From positions 1-64,000 of the forward strand of contig JAFGCT010000035.1 in NCBI GenBank assembly GCA_016932505.1: 64,000 bases of DNA, in the 5' to 3' direction. Numbering within the stretch: position 1 is the stretch's first letter; every line of letters begins with the position of its first letter. The position numbers and the translations under genes were made by a program. The notes below the pieces were generated by a model that did no database searches, was not told the DNA's origin, and saw only the letters and a program-made list of their open reading frames with translations. Source of the DNA: Candidatus Peregrinibacteria bacterium. Its GTDB lineage: Bacteria; Patescibacteriota; Gracilibacteria; UM-FILTER-43-11. This document shows positions 55,710 to 63,943 of the stretch, in pieces.

Positions 55710-55738
55710 TTGCCTTTTGTGTGGTTTTTTGGTATAAT
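55710..55738 (+). promoter_or_regulatory. Promoter of the VirB2-like gene array
   Basis: TTGCCT at 55710-55715, 17 bp, TATAAT at 55733-55738. Predicted leader is about 20 nt before ATG 55766. No other clear promoter is seen until the end of the five-gene run, so one polycistronic mRNA is likely. Confidence 0.6.
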
Positions 55739-55765
55739 AAATAGATAAAAATAAAAAACAAACCG

Positions 55766-56224
55766 ATGTCCAAAAGGTTACTAACAATAATTTCATCAAT
55801 ACTCACTTTATTTGCTGTATGTATTTTACTATCTAGTTATTCTGATATTAATTTAGCAGATACTGTTTATGCTCAGACCGGAGACCTTGAATCGCCAGAT
55901 TTTATGTTTAGCTTAAGTGGTTCGGGTGACCCGCATGATACTAGTATTGTTCATCCTGATATTGATCCGGGTAGCTGGATAAAAGGTGGTATTAATTACG
56001 TTTTTGAAAGAGTAATTACTTTAATGGCCGCAGTTATTGGTGGTCTTTCTGTTCTTGTTATGAGTTACGGGGGTTTTATGATTCTTTCTTCCGCTGGTGA
56101 TGAAAATATGGTTACAAAAGGGAAAGGCTATATTAAATATGCCTTAATTGGTCTTGCTGTAGCACTTAGTGCTTATATTCTTGTTACAGCTGTTCAGATA
56201 TTAATTAAAAGTATTTATGCTTAA
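55766..56224 (+). CDS. VirB2/TrbC-like two-helix membrane protein 1
   Basis: 152 aa. The signal peptide is cleaved near VYAQ (about 36), and a short polar region follows. The C-terminal module has two helices: VITLMAAVIGGLSVLVMSYGG, a charged loop SSAGDENMVTKGKG and IKYALIGLAVALSAYILVTA. This helix-loop-helix with GG before a basic loop is the layout of conjugative pilin VirB2/TrbC. First of five adjacent proteins with the same module. Its end overlaps the next gene by 8 nt. Confidence 0.7.
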   Translation: MSKRLLTIISSILTLFAVCILLSSYSDINLADTVYAQTGDLESPDFMFSLSGSGDPHDTSIVHPDIDPGSWIKGGINYVFERVITLMAAVIGGLSVLVMSYGGFMILSSAGDENMVTKGKGYIKYALIGLAVALSAYILVTAVQILIKSIYA

Positions 56225-56933
56225 AATTGTTAATAAAATCATTGCTGTAATTATTTTAGCTGTAAGCTTTGCTTCAGTTAGTGTATATGCACAGGGTGGT
56301 GATCCAGGTACGCCCACTGAGGCATCTTTTGAAAGTAGGTGTGCACAGATATCGGCAGCTCAAAGTGACCCAAATAGTAATTATTATCTTTTCCCGCCTT
56401 GTGCTAGTAGCCCAAGCGATTGTGGAACTGTAAAGAAGACTGACGCAAATAAAATTGATCACTGGAACTCACCATTAAATTGTCTATTCCTAGAAGAGCC
56501 TATTGGAGGAACAAGGGGCTATGATTTATTTAAGGTTGAATGTTATCCAAATCCAACAAAGTCTAGTCAATCCGCTTGTGAATATACACTCTGGCATGGT
56601 GAAGCGCTAAGTAGTGGAGGTGATGTTAATAGAACTGTACGTGGACCGGTCCAGGCTATTCTTACCTTTGAAGAAGGAAAGGAATATCAAGGACCATTTG
56701 GTCTTTTATATAATTACATTGGACTTATCTACAAGTATTTATCTGGTGTAATAGTAGGTTTTGTAATTCTTATGTCCATAGTTGGCGGAATAAGAATGAC
56801 TACATCAAATGGTAATTCAGAAGCTTTTGATGGTGGTAAGAAGATGATTATAAAAGCATTAACAGGAATGGTGCTTTGGTTTATGTCTTCTTTAATTTTA
56901 TATACAATTAATCCAACATTCTTTGCATTTTAA
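56217..56933 (+). CDS. VirB2-like membrane protein 2 with cysteine-rich ectodomain
   Basis: 238 aa. The signal peptide ends near VYAQGG. The ectodomain (about 25-150) has six cysteines (SRCAQIS, PPCASS, SDCGTV, LNCLF, VECYP, SACEY), enough for three disulfides. The C-terminal module is GFVILMSIVGGIRMTTSNGN, a loop and IIKALTGMVLWFMSS. It overlaps gene 1 by 8 nt and gene 3 by 11 nt, showing tight coupling. The largest extracellular part of the set makes it a candidate tip or adhesin subunit (inference). Confidence 0.65.
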   Translation: MLKIVNKIIAVIILAVSFASVSVYAQGGDPGTPTEASFESRCAQISAAQSDPNSNYYLFPPCASSPSDCGTVKKTDANKIDHWNSPLNCLFLEEPIGGTRGYDLFKVECYPNPTKSSQSACEYTLWHGEALSSGGDVNRTVRGPVQAILTFEEGKEYQGPFGLLYNYIGLIYKYLSGVIVGFVILMSIVGGIRMTTSNGNSEAFDGGKKMIIKALTGMVLWFMSSLILYTINPTFFAF

Positions 56934-57315
56934 ACGTATTATTACATCATTAATTCTTTCTCTTTTATCAGTTCAGTCTGTTATGGCAGCTTCGATATAC
57001 GACAGAGATTCCGTGCTCTCACCTCCTGTAGGAAGAGACATTTTGCCAGGTGGCGGGCTTCAGGCTGATGAGGTTAAAAGTAGTTTTATCTTTTCCAAAC
57101 TAATTCCTTTTGTAATCGATTATGCTCTTAAAATAGCTATCGGACTTGCTGTAATTGTTATTATTATTGGTGGTTATCAATATATGACAGCTTATGGCGA
57201 TACTGAAAAACAAGAAACTGCTCGAAAAACACTTACGTATGCTGTTATTGGTCTAGTCATTGCACTTACTGCTTATGGAATAGTGTCCATTGTTACAAGT
57301 ATAAGACTTTCGTAA
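56923..57315 (+). CDS. VirB2-like membrane protein 3
   Basis: 130 aa starting from TTG, because no ATG precedes the signal peptide (FKRIITSLILSLLSVQSVMA). A 35-residue ectodomain has SPPVGRDILPGGGLQ. The module is IAIGLAVIVIIIGGYQYMTA, loop YGDTEKQETARKT, then YAVIGLVIALTAYGIVSIV. Overlaps the preceding gene by 11 nt. Confidence 0.7.
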   Translation: MHFKRIITSLILSLLSVQSVMAASIYDRDSVLSPPVGRDILPGGGLQADEVKSSFIFSKLIPFVIDYALKIAIGLAVIVIIIGGYQYMTAYGDTEKQETARKTLTYAVIGLVIALTAYGIVSIVTSIRLS

Positions 57316-57326
57316 TCTACCACATT

Positions 57327-58058
57327 ATGTTTCACAAAATCATTAAATCATTAACTGTAATTGGTTTGTTCCTTACTCTAGCTATTCCATCCACTTATGC
57401 TTTAAATAAATCACAAGCAAAGGATGCTTATATTGATGCTCATCCTGGTGGTTACGAATATTATCCAGATCAAATCGACGATCAAATAGATTCAGTTATT
57501 TCCAGTATGGAGGCAAGTCAGGCGGAAGTTGTAGATACTGTTGATGGATTAGAGGAAAGAATCCGAAATATTAATAGTAATGACCCTAAAAAGGATCCAT
57601 TAACATCCCAAATGAAAAAGGCTAAAGATGCAGCCGATGATTTTAGCGACATCGAACCAAAAAATCATTTAATAGTTGTAGATGGTCCAGAAGGAGTTCT
57701 ACCTCAAATATTGCCTGATAATGCCTTTCAGGATGCACAAGATAAAGCAATTAGCGAACTCAATATGACGAATAGAATGATAATAAATCCTCCTAAGCCT
57801 GGTGCTGTTCCCGAGGGTGATATTATCGAAGACTTCTTACCTCAGTTAATCCGCCAATTATTCCGTTTTGCCTGGCTTGCAATATTAGTTGCATTTGTAG
57901 TTTCCGGTTTTATGTTTATTACCTCTTTTGATAACGATGAGAAAATTACGAAAGCAAAACATATGATTTACTATACATTAGTCGGCTTTGCAGCAGTTAC
58001 TTTAGCATTTGCTATTGTTAAGGCTGTTACAGATATTGATTTCTTCAGATTTATTTAA
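57327..58058 (+). CDS. VirB2-like membrane protein 4 with helical ectodomain
   Basis: 243 aa. The signal peptide ends near TYALNK. A long acidic, mostly helical ectodomain follows (about 25-175; QIDDQIDSVISSMEASQAEV, MKKAKDAADDFSDIEPKN). The module is WLAILVAFVVSGFMFITSFD, loop NDEKITKAKH, YYTLVGFAAVTLAFAIVKAV. The GG of the other members is SG here. 11 bp after gene 3. Confidence 0.65.
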   Translation: MFHKIIKSLTVIGLFLTLAIPSTYALNKSQAKDAYIDAHPGGYEYYPDQIDDQIDSVISSMEASQAEVVDTVDGLEERIRNINSNDPKKDPLTSQMKKAKDAADDFSDIEPKNHLIVVDGPEGVLPQILPDNAFQDAQDKAISELNMTNRMIINPPKPGAVPEGDIIEDFLPQLIRQLFRFAWLAILVAFVVSGFMFITSFDNDEKITKAKHMIYYTLVGFAAVTLAFAIVKAVTDIDFFRFI

Positions 58059-58078
58059 TAACGAGATAGCGAACAATT

Positions 58079-58471
58079 ATGAAGAAAATATTTAGCATCA
58101 TCTTAGGTTCAATAATTCTTATGCCGTTTTGGGTTGCAGATGCTTTTGGTATAAGTGTAACTGATTTTGAGCATGAGGTGTATAGGCCTGAAAATTTACC
58201 TGCAGGGAGGCTTGGAGATGCAACTCCGGAGACAAAAATAAACGATATACTTGGTTTTGCTACCGATCTTATACTATATGCTTCAGGTAGTGTTGCTGTT
58301 TTAATGTTAATTGTTGGTGGAATCAGATACATCAGTTCACTTGGTAATCAAGAAGCTATGGAGGGTGCTAAAAAGACTATAAAGTTTGCAGCAATTGGAC
58401 TATTCGCAGTAATACTTGCTTATGCAGTTGTAACAAATGTAATTGATTTGATATTCCGCGCTACTACGTAA
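58079..58471 (+). CDS. VirB2-like membrane protein 5
   Basis: 130 aa. The signal peptide ends near ADAFG, and a 45-residue ectodomain follows. The module is SGSVAVLMLIVGGIRYISSL, loop GNQEAMEGAKKT, KFAAIGLFAVILAYAVVTNV. It closes the array 20 bp after gene 4. No VirB4, VirB6 or VirD4 relative is present in the window. Confidence 0.7.
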   Translation: MKKIFSIILGSIILMPFWVADAFGISVTDFEHEVYRPENLPAGRLGDATPETKINDILGFATDLILYASGSVAVLMLIVGGIRYISSLGNQEAMEGAKKTIKFAAIGLFAVILAYAVVTNVIDLIFRATT

Positions 58472-58559
58472 TCAAATACTAAATTCTAATATCTAAATTC
58501 TAAACAAATACCAAATCACAATTCTCTAAATTCTAAATTTGCTTGTGGAGTAAAGATAT

Positions 58560-58623
58560 AGATATTAGATATTGTTTAGTATTTAGGATTTAGATATTAG
58601 ATATTGTTTAGTATTTAGGATTT
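58560..58623. repeat. 32-bp tandem repeat, inverted relative to window start
   Basis: Two copies (58560-58591, 58592-58623) of the unit starting AGATATTAGATATTGTTTAG. It is the reverse complement of the unit at 1-64 with one base changed. Upstream (58480-58545) are degenerate AAATTCTAA words, so the whole spacer can fold. Confidence 0.85.
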
Positions 58624-58657
58624 AGAGTTTAGTTTTTTTAGTATATAATTATCACGT

Positions 58658-58663
58658 TATAAT
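58658..58663 (+). promoter_or_regulatory. metG -10 box
   Basis: TATAAT ends 11 nt before the metG ATG, predicting a leader of only a few nucleotides. A second TATAAT at 58644-58649 would give about 20 nt. Confidence 0.4.
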
Positions 58664-58674
58664 GTAATTCAACG

Positions 58675-60198
58675 ATGCTAAATAAAAATAAGTTTTACCT
58701 CACTACTGCCATTGCTTACGTAAACGCACCTCCTCACCTTGGTCATGCGATGGAATTTGTTGAAACTGATACTATTGCAAGATATAAACGATTAATGGGC
58801 TTTGACACCTTTTTTTTAACTGGTACAGACGAGCATGGAGTAAAGATATATAACACTGCAAAAAAGGAGAATATAGGTACTCAGGAACTTGTTGATAAAT
58901 ACTCTCAAAACTTTAAAGAATTGAAATCTATTCTGAATTTATCTAATGATGATTTTATTCAGACTTCTGACAAAGAAAGACATTGGCCTGCTTGCCAAAA
59001 ATTATGGAGGAAATTAGCTGAAAATGGTGATATTTTTAAAAAGGAATATGAAGGAAAGTACTGCGAAGGTTGTGAAATGTTTATGAAAGAAAGCGAACTT
59101 TTGGATGGAAAGTGTCCTACCCATAAAACTGAACCTGTTTTACTAAAGGAGGAAAACTACTTTTTTAGACTTTCAAAGTATAGTGAACAAATCGTTGAAC
59201 TAATTGAATCTAAAAAACTGAGGATCCTACCTGAGTTCAGAGAAGCTGAATTCCTAAATTTAGCGAAAGAAGGCTTAACGGATATCAGCTTTTCCCGTCC
59301 TCGTAACATACTTCCGTGGGGGGTGGATGTTCCAGATGACCCAAGTCAGGTTATGTATGTATGGTGTGACGCTTTAACTAATTATATATCCGGCATTGGA
59401 TATGCAACTGATTCCGATACATTTAATAAATATTGGCCTGCAGATATGCATGTAATAGGAAAAGATATTGTCCGTTTCCACGCTGGTTATTGGATTGGCA
59501 TGCTTCTTTCTGCCGGTATTGAGCTGCCTAAATCAATACTAATTCACGGATTTATTACTCACAATGGTGAGAAAATGAGTAAAACACTTGGTAACGTTGT
59601 AAACCCTGTTGAGGTAGCCAATAAATACGGCACTGATGCACTCAGATACTATTTATTACGTGAAATACCAGTAGGACGTGATGGAGATTTTAACGATAAA
59701 TTATTTAAGGAAAGATATAATTCCGATCTCGCCAATAATCTAGGAAACCTTTTAAACCGTGTATATACACTTATAAGTAAGAATAATATCAGTGATTTTA
59801 AATTTAATTTGTATTCCGATATTTATAAAGAGAAAACAGATGAAACTTGGAAGAAATATATTGATGATATGGAAGGATATAACTTACACGAAGCCATTTT
59901 TCATGTATTTAGGTTGGTAGATTTTGCCAATAAAATGATTGAAGATGAGAAACCTTGGGCTTTAATAAAAGAGAATTCAGAGAAGGGGAGGGCAATATTG
60001 TGTAATTTATTAGAGGTACTAAGGCATATCAGTATTATGCTGTATCCATTTATTCCTGAATCAGCGGTAAAAATTCGAAGGCAAATAGGCTTGTCTGAAG
60101 ATATTGATGCTAAAAATGAAAACGGTTGGGGGGTAAAGACTGGATGGCTTAAGCTAGGGGAGCAGGAGATTCTTTTTCCAAGAATTGATGTTGAATAA
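58675..60198 (+). CDS. metG: Methionyl-tRNA synthetase
   Basis: 507-aa class I synthetase. The HIGH-type motif is PPHLGHAMEF near residue 17, the zinc knuckle is YCEGCEMFMKESELLDGKCP, and the KMSKS loop is EKMSKTLGN near 301. The C-terminal anticodon domain is present; the tRNA-binding (Trbp111-like) extension is absent, as in short MetG forms. Confidence 0.96.
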   Translation: MLNKNKFYLTTAIAYVNAPPHLGHAMEFVETDTIARYKRLMGFDTFFLTGTDEHGVKIYNTAKKENIGTQELVDKYSQNFKELKSILNLSNDDFIQTSDKERHWPACQKLWRKLAENGDIFKKEYEGKYCEGCEMFMKESELLDGKCPTHKTEPVLLKEENYFFRLSKYSEQIVELIESKKLRILPEFREAEFLNLAKEGLTDISFSRPRNILPWGVDVPDDPSQVMYVWCDALTNYISGIGYATDSDTFNKYWPADMHVIGKDIVRFHAGYWIGMLLSAGIELPKSILIHGFITHNGEKMSKTLGNVVNPVEVANKYGTDALRYYLLREIPVGRDGDFNDKLFKERYNSDLANNLGNLLNRVYTLISKNNISDFKFNLYSDIYKEKTDETWKKYIDDMEGYNLHEAIFHVFRLVDFANKMIEDEKPWALIKENSEKGRAILCNLLEVLRHISIMLYPFIPESAVKIRRQIGLSEDIDAKNENGWGVKTGWLKLGEQEILFPRIDVE

Positions 60199-60248
60199 TT
60201 CCATTATTATGTGTAATGTAATGACTCAATTTTAGTGTGAATTTGTAT

Positions 60249-60322
60249 TTGACAAAACACGCAAATAATGTTAGTATTTGCTTAGCTTATGTATTGAGTT
60301 TTTCCTCAAAATTTGCTATAAT
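60249..60322 (+). promoter_or_regulatory. Tandem promoters of the sortase gene
   Basis: TTGACA 60249-60254, 17 bp, TAGTAT 60272-60277; and TTGAGT 60294-60299, 17 bp, TATAAT 60317-60322. The second would start only a few nucleotides before ATG 60334; the first gives a longer leader including AAGG. Confidence 0.6.
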
Positions 60323-60333
60323 ATAAGGAATAA

Positions 60334-61107
60334 ATGGAAATTACGTACGAAAATAACAGGGGAGCCGAATTTCAAAAAATCACAGTAGGTGATAGGATTT
60401 GGCAATTTATAAGATTTACCGTTGTAACCGGTATGATTTTTGCTATTTCATTTTTAGCAATAAACTTTACAGCCTACAAGAATATACTAATAAGCGCTTT
60501 TAACCCCGAAGCTCAAGCACAAGCGGAACAAGTATTAAAAGTTGCTACTGGTACAGAAACAATTGAAAACAATGGCTCAGGACTTCTTCCCGTACTTCCT
60601 GATAAAAAAGAGGTCAGAAAAAAGTTTACATGGATTGATTTTCCAATAGCTCCAACGGATAACAGAATAATTATACCAAAATTAGGAAAAAGTGTTCCTT
60701 TGGTTGATATGTCAACTGAGCATATTGAGGGTGAAAATTGGGTCGATTTAGAAAAACAGATTCAGGATGGATTACGTGAAGGTGTTGTTCATTATCCCGG
60801 TACAGCAAAACCCGGCCAATACGGCAATGTATTCATGACAGGACATAGTTCTTACTATCCATGGGATCCAGGCCAATTTAAGGACGTTTTTGCTCTTTTA
60901 GGACAACTAGAGCCCAATGATGAATTTATCGTCTATTATAACCAGGTAAGACATAAATATAGAATATACGAGAAATTAGAGGTAATGCCTGATAATGTTG
61001 AGGTATTAGAACAACCGAAGGATAAAAAGATAGCAACATTAATGACATGTACACCAGTTGGTACAGCATTAAGACGCTTAATAATCAAAGCTGAGGAAAT
61101 AAGCTAA
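60334..61107 (+). CDS. Sortase
   Basis: 257 aa. One N-terminal membrane helix (about 31-52) and a C-terminal sortase barrel. The catalytic triad is H171 (FMTGHSSYYP), C239 (TLMTCTPVGT) and an arginine in ALRRLIIKAE. It should link a sorting-signal protein to the cell wall or polymerise pilins. The TLMTC motif and overall spacing resemble class D/E sortases, but class is not secure. I see no LPxTG-type substrate in the window. Confidence 0.92.
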   Translation: MEITYENNRGAEFQKITVGDRIWQFIRFTVVTGMIFAISFLAINFTAYKNILISAFNPEAQAQAEQVLKVATGTETIENNGSGLLPVLPDKKEVRKKFTWIDFPIAPTDNRIIIPKLGKSVPLVDMSTEHIEGENWVDLEKQIQDGLREGVVHYPGTAKPGQYGNVFMTGHSSYYPWDPGQFKDVFALLGQLEPNDEFIVYYNQVRHKYRIYEKLEVMPDNVEVLEQPKDKKIATLMTCTPVGTALRRLIIKAEEIS

Positions 61108-61135
61108 TATAGGCTATTAAATAGTTATTTAAATA

Positions 61136-61165
61136 AATCCCGCACAAGATACATTGTACGGGATT
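61136..61165 (+). terminator. Hairpin after the sortase gene
   Basis: AATCCCGCACAA (61136-61147) pairs with TTGTACGGGATT (61154-61165) with one mismatch. It lacks a T tract and ends 7 nt before the next ATG, so it could also fold in the leader of that gene. The AATCCCG/CGGGATT end matches the terminator at 15125. Confidence 0.5.
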
Positions 61166-61172
61166 AAATCAA

Positions 61173-62141
61173 ATGATTAATAATCCCCCTATCCATAATA
61201 ACTTTGAAGAAATAGGTCTAACAATAGATTCTGTTAAATTTAGATTATCTGAAACAAGAAAAAATCTCTGCCATGCTCTTGATTCTGGTTGTCAGTTAAT
61301 TTCTTTTACAGATGTCCTCTATTACAATAGCTCAGACCCCGTTAATATATTAAACAATGAGATTGGAGATATTCGCGGTCAATCTGTTTTATCAATAGCA
61401 GGTAGTGGAGAATTTGCTCAGGTTTTTATGAATAATGGCGCAAGTAAGGTAAATATTATTGATATATCCTCACATGGTATTTTTTACAATGAATTAAAGC
61501 TTATAGCCCTTCGTAATCTTGATTTTATTAATTATCGAGCGCTATTTTCGTCACAAGATGGATTATTTAATAAAGATATATACCAAGTAATCTCATACCT
61601 TCTTTCTCCTCAGGCTAAAGTATATTTTGACACACTTATCGCTCCTGAAAATAACTTGCTTTTCAATGGTGGTTTAATTGCAAAGAGAAGAGAGTCGCGA
61701 GATGGTCAATATTTTGAATTTATGAAAGATGTTATTGATGATAATGAAGCTTATGAATTACTTCAAACTAAAGTTCGCACTACTGATGTAAACTTTAAAA
61801 TAGCTGATATACTAGACCAATCAAAAGAAAAAGAGCCTAATGACATAGTATATTTAAGTAATATTCCTGAGCTACAATTTAATTATACTATGCTGGCTGA
61901 TTTTATAAAATCTGGTAGTAAGCGAGTTTTATATACAAGTCTACTTCCACATTGTAATGCTTTCGAAGGTAATAAAGCTCAAATAATGGATTCTGCGGAA
62001 GGTTATAAGTATATTAAACCTGGTGAAACCTTTAGGTTGGATGGTATGAATGCTAGGCTTTTTGGTTTTGATCCAAATAGCCGTTTCCAAATAATTAATG
62101 AAATACGTGCTGAAGATAATCCAGAAATTATACCTTCATAA
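61173..62141 (+). CDS. Rossmann-fold SAM-dependent transferase-like protein (possibly DUF3419/BtaA-like)
   Basis: 322 aa. VLSIAGSGEFAQVFMNNGASKVNIIDIS (two adjoining segments near residues 73-100) is a motif I/II pair like that of BtaA-type 3-amino-3-carboxypropyl transferases and other class I SAM enzymes. DIVYLSNIPEL fits motif IV. The assignment to DUF3419 rests on this pattern only. It overlaps the convergent ftsA-like gene by 14 bp. Confidence 0.5.
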   Translation: MINNPPIHNNFEEIGLTIDSVKFRLSETRKNLCHALDSGCQLISFTDVLYYNSSDPVNILNNEIGDIRGQSVLSIAGSGEFAQVFMNNGASKVNIIDISSHGIFYNELKLIALRNLDFINYRALFSSQDGLFNKDIYQVISYLLSPQAKVYFDTLIAPENNLLFNGGLIAKRRESRDGQYFEFMKDVIDDNEAYELLQTKVRTTDVNFKIADILDQSKEKEPNDIVYLSNIPELQFNYTMLADFIKSGSKRVLYTSLLPHCNAFEGNKAQIMDSAEGYKYIKPGETFRLDGMNARLFGFDPNSRFQIINEIRAEDNPEIIPS

Positions 62142-63396
62142 TTCCAATTACTTTTCTAAGTGCCTTTTGTATAACGGTCTCCTCCCCTGCTAGTTCTATA
62201 CCTAGATTTACAAGTGATAATGGAATTATATCCTGCTGATCTTTTATTTTCTTGGTTTCATCAATAATATTATTTAAATCGTTAGGATGCATAAATGTTG
62301 CCTGAGGGGTATTTGCAAAATGAAGTTTTTTATACCATTTTGTGTTATTTATTGCTTCCTTGATTTCAGGAAGATTAGTACCTCCGCCACATAAAAGTAT
62401 TTTGGATGGAAGTACATCCATTGATTTGAATTCAGAAAGAGCAAGCATTACTCCTTCAAGCCATATATCAATGTCATTATTTATTATATCACTGATGATT
62501 TTCTTTGATTTTTGCTCAAGTTTATCATCTGTATAAGCTATTTTTAACTTTTCAGCTTCATCAAATGAAATATTCAACTCAACTGCTATCCTTTTAGTAA
62601 ATGTTCTTCCTCCTATTGCAAACATTTTTGTTCCAATTACTGAGCCATCCGCTACCATCGCTATATCTGTTGTACCTCCGCCAACATCTATATATATTGC
62701 AGACATGCTTCCGTTATGTTCTGAGTCAAGACATCTGGAAAGAGCGTATGGCTCTGAGATAATACTTAGGAGCTCAAGTTCAAGTTCATCTGCTATATTT
62801 TGTAATGCAGTAAAGTGAACATGCGGAGCAAAAGAGTTAAAAATTGACATCTGCACTTCCCTACCCTGAAAACCAAGTGGATTGGTTACCTTATAACCAT
62901 CTATTCTTACTTCTACAATTGAGCTACTTACCAATTTTACATCTATTTCCGGGTATCCTGTTTCTTCACTCATTTGTTTGCGTACTTCGTCAAATGCTCT
63001 CCATTCAAGTTTATGCACAATATTCCTTAGCTCAGATAAATTAATTTTTGCATCGTGCTCTTCTCTTTTATATTTAATTGTTGATGTTGAACCTTTTACA
63101 AATTCACCTGCAATTCCCATAACCATCTGAGATGCACGAATACCAGCTTCGTTAGTTGCGATACGAATGGACTCCTTGCAGTTATTGACCACGCTTGCTA
63201 TGTCCGTTACTGCTCCATTTTTTATATCTCCTTGACGTTGTTTAACTCCGCCAACACCACGTATTATGGCTCGTTTACCAATAATTTCGCCACCTGCACT
63301 TAGTTTTTCTTCAATTGTAAAAATAATTGCTTTCACAATTTCTGTACCTATATCCAATGCAAGTACCGCCTTTTCCCTCTGCTTTCTTTTAAATAT
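62128..63396 (-). CDS. FtsA/PilM-like actin-fold ATPase
   Basis: 409 aa from TTG 63357, but the phosphate-1 strand (KAVLALDIGTEIVKA) is cut by that start. The frame stays open upstream with no ATG, GTG or TTG, so I place the start at ATA 63396 (422 aa). Actin-fold motifs are ALDIGTEIVKA, YIDVGGGTTDIAMV and KILLCGGGTNLPEI; an SHS2/1C-like domain lies between. FtsA anchors the division ring, PilM the pilus platform. FtsA is more likely from length; no ftsZ is in the window. Confidence 0.7.
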   Translation of the reverse strand: MFKRKQREKAVLALDIGTEIVKAIIFTIEEKLSAGGEIIGKRAIIRGVGGVKQRQGDIKNGAVTDIASVVNNCKESIRIATNEAGIRASQMVMGIAGEFVKGSTSTIKYKREEHDAKINLSELRNIVHKLEWRAFDEVRKQMSEETGYPEIDVKLVSSSIVEVRIDGYKVTNPLGFQGREVQMSIFNSFAPHVHFTALQNIADELELELLSIISEPYALSRCLDSEHNGSMSAIYIDVGGGTTDIAMVADGSVIGTKMFAIGGRTFTKRIAVELNISFDEAEKLKIAYTDDKLEQKSKKIISDIINNDIDIWLEGVMLALSEFKSMDVLPSKILLCGGGTNLPEIKEAINNTKWYKKLHFANTPQATFMHPNDLNNIIDETKKIKDQQDIIPLSLVNLGIELAGEETVIQKALRKVIGIMKV

Positions 63397-63424
63397 ATTG
63401 AAAATTGAAAATTAAAATTAAAAA

Positions 63425-63940
63425 TTATTTATTTAGAAGCATATCAAGATAATATTTCTTCTCGAAATCCTTATGACTGTATCCTAATTTTTTAAACATA
63501 TCAATAAGTTCTTTCTTGGCTTTGAGTATTTCTTTTTTGCTTTTAACGACTCTTTCAATTTCTATAAAATATCCGAGCTTAGAAACAAAATTAAGTTCAA
63601 TGATAAAATTATCCAAAATATATGCTTCAGTTTTTTTATTTTTTCGTATAAAGGGCTTAATATCAATATTATTTAATATCTTATTCCATTTTTTTGCATC
63701 TTTAATCCCCCACTCTATTTCTGTATTTGCTTCGATGCCTCCATGCAAGCCTTTATCCTTTAGTCCAAATATAATATCGCCATTTTCATCTCTTACTCTT
63801 ATAAATGCCCCCTTGGAGTTATTGTAATATGTATCCTTTTTTTCATATATACCTTTAAATACTGCAATATTTTTAAGCTTTTTTTGTAACTTACAAAAAT
63901 CCCCTTTGCTAATAGCCACTTTGGCTTCGACTTCAAACAT
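63425..63940 (-). CDS. CYTH-domain protein (class IV adenylate cyclase/ThTPase-like)
   Basis: 171 aa. The N-terminal EVEAKV gives the ExExK motif, and FIRVRDENGDIIFGLKDK, EIEWGI and YFIEIERVVKSKKE supply the basic and acidic residues lining the triphosphate tunnel. Members make cAMP or hydrolyse thiamine triphosphate/tripolyphosphate. A cyclase role would supply a ligand for the cNMP protein at 9882, which is speculative. It precedes the ftsA-like gene by 28-67 bp. Confidence 0.85.
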   Translation of the reverse strand: MFEVEAKVAISKGDFCKLQKKLKNIAVFKGIYEKKDTYYNNSKGAFIRVRDENGDIIFGLKDKGLHGGIEANTEIEWGIKDAKKWNKILNNIDIKPFIRKNKKTEAYILDNFIIELNFVSKLGYFIEIERVVKSKKEILKAKKELIDMFKKLGYSHKDFEKKYYLDMLLNK

Positions 63941-63943
63941 ATG

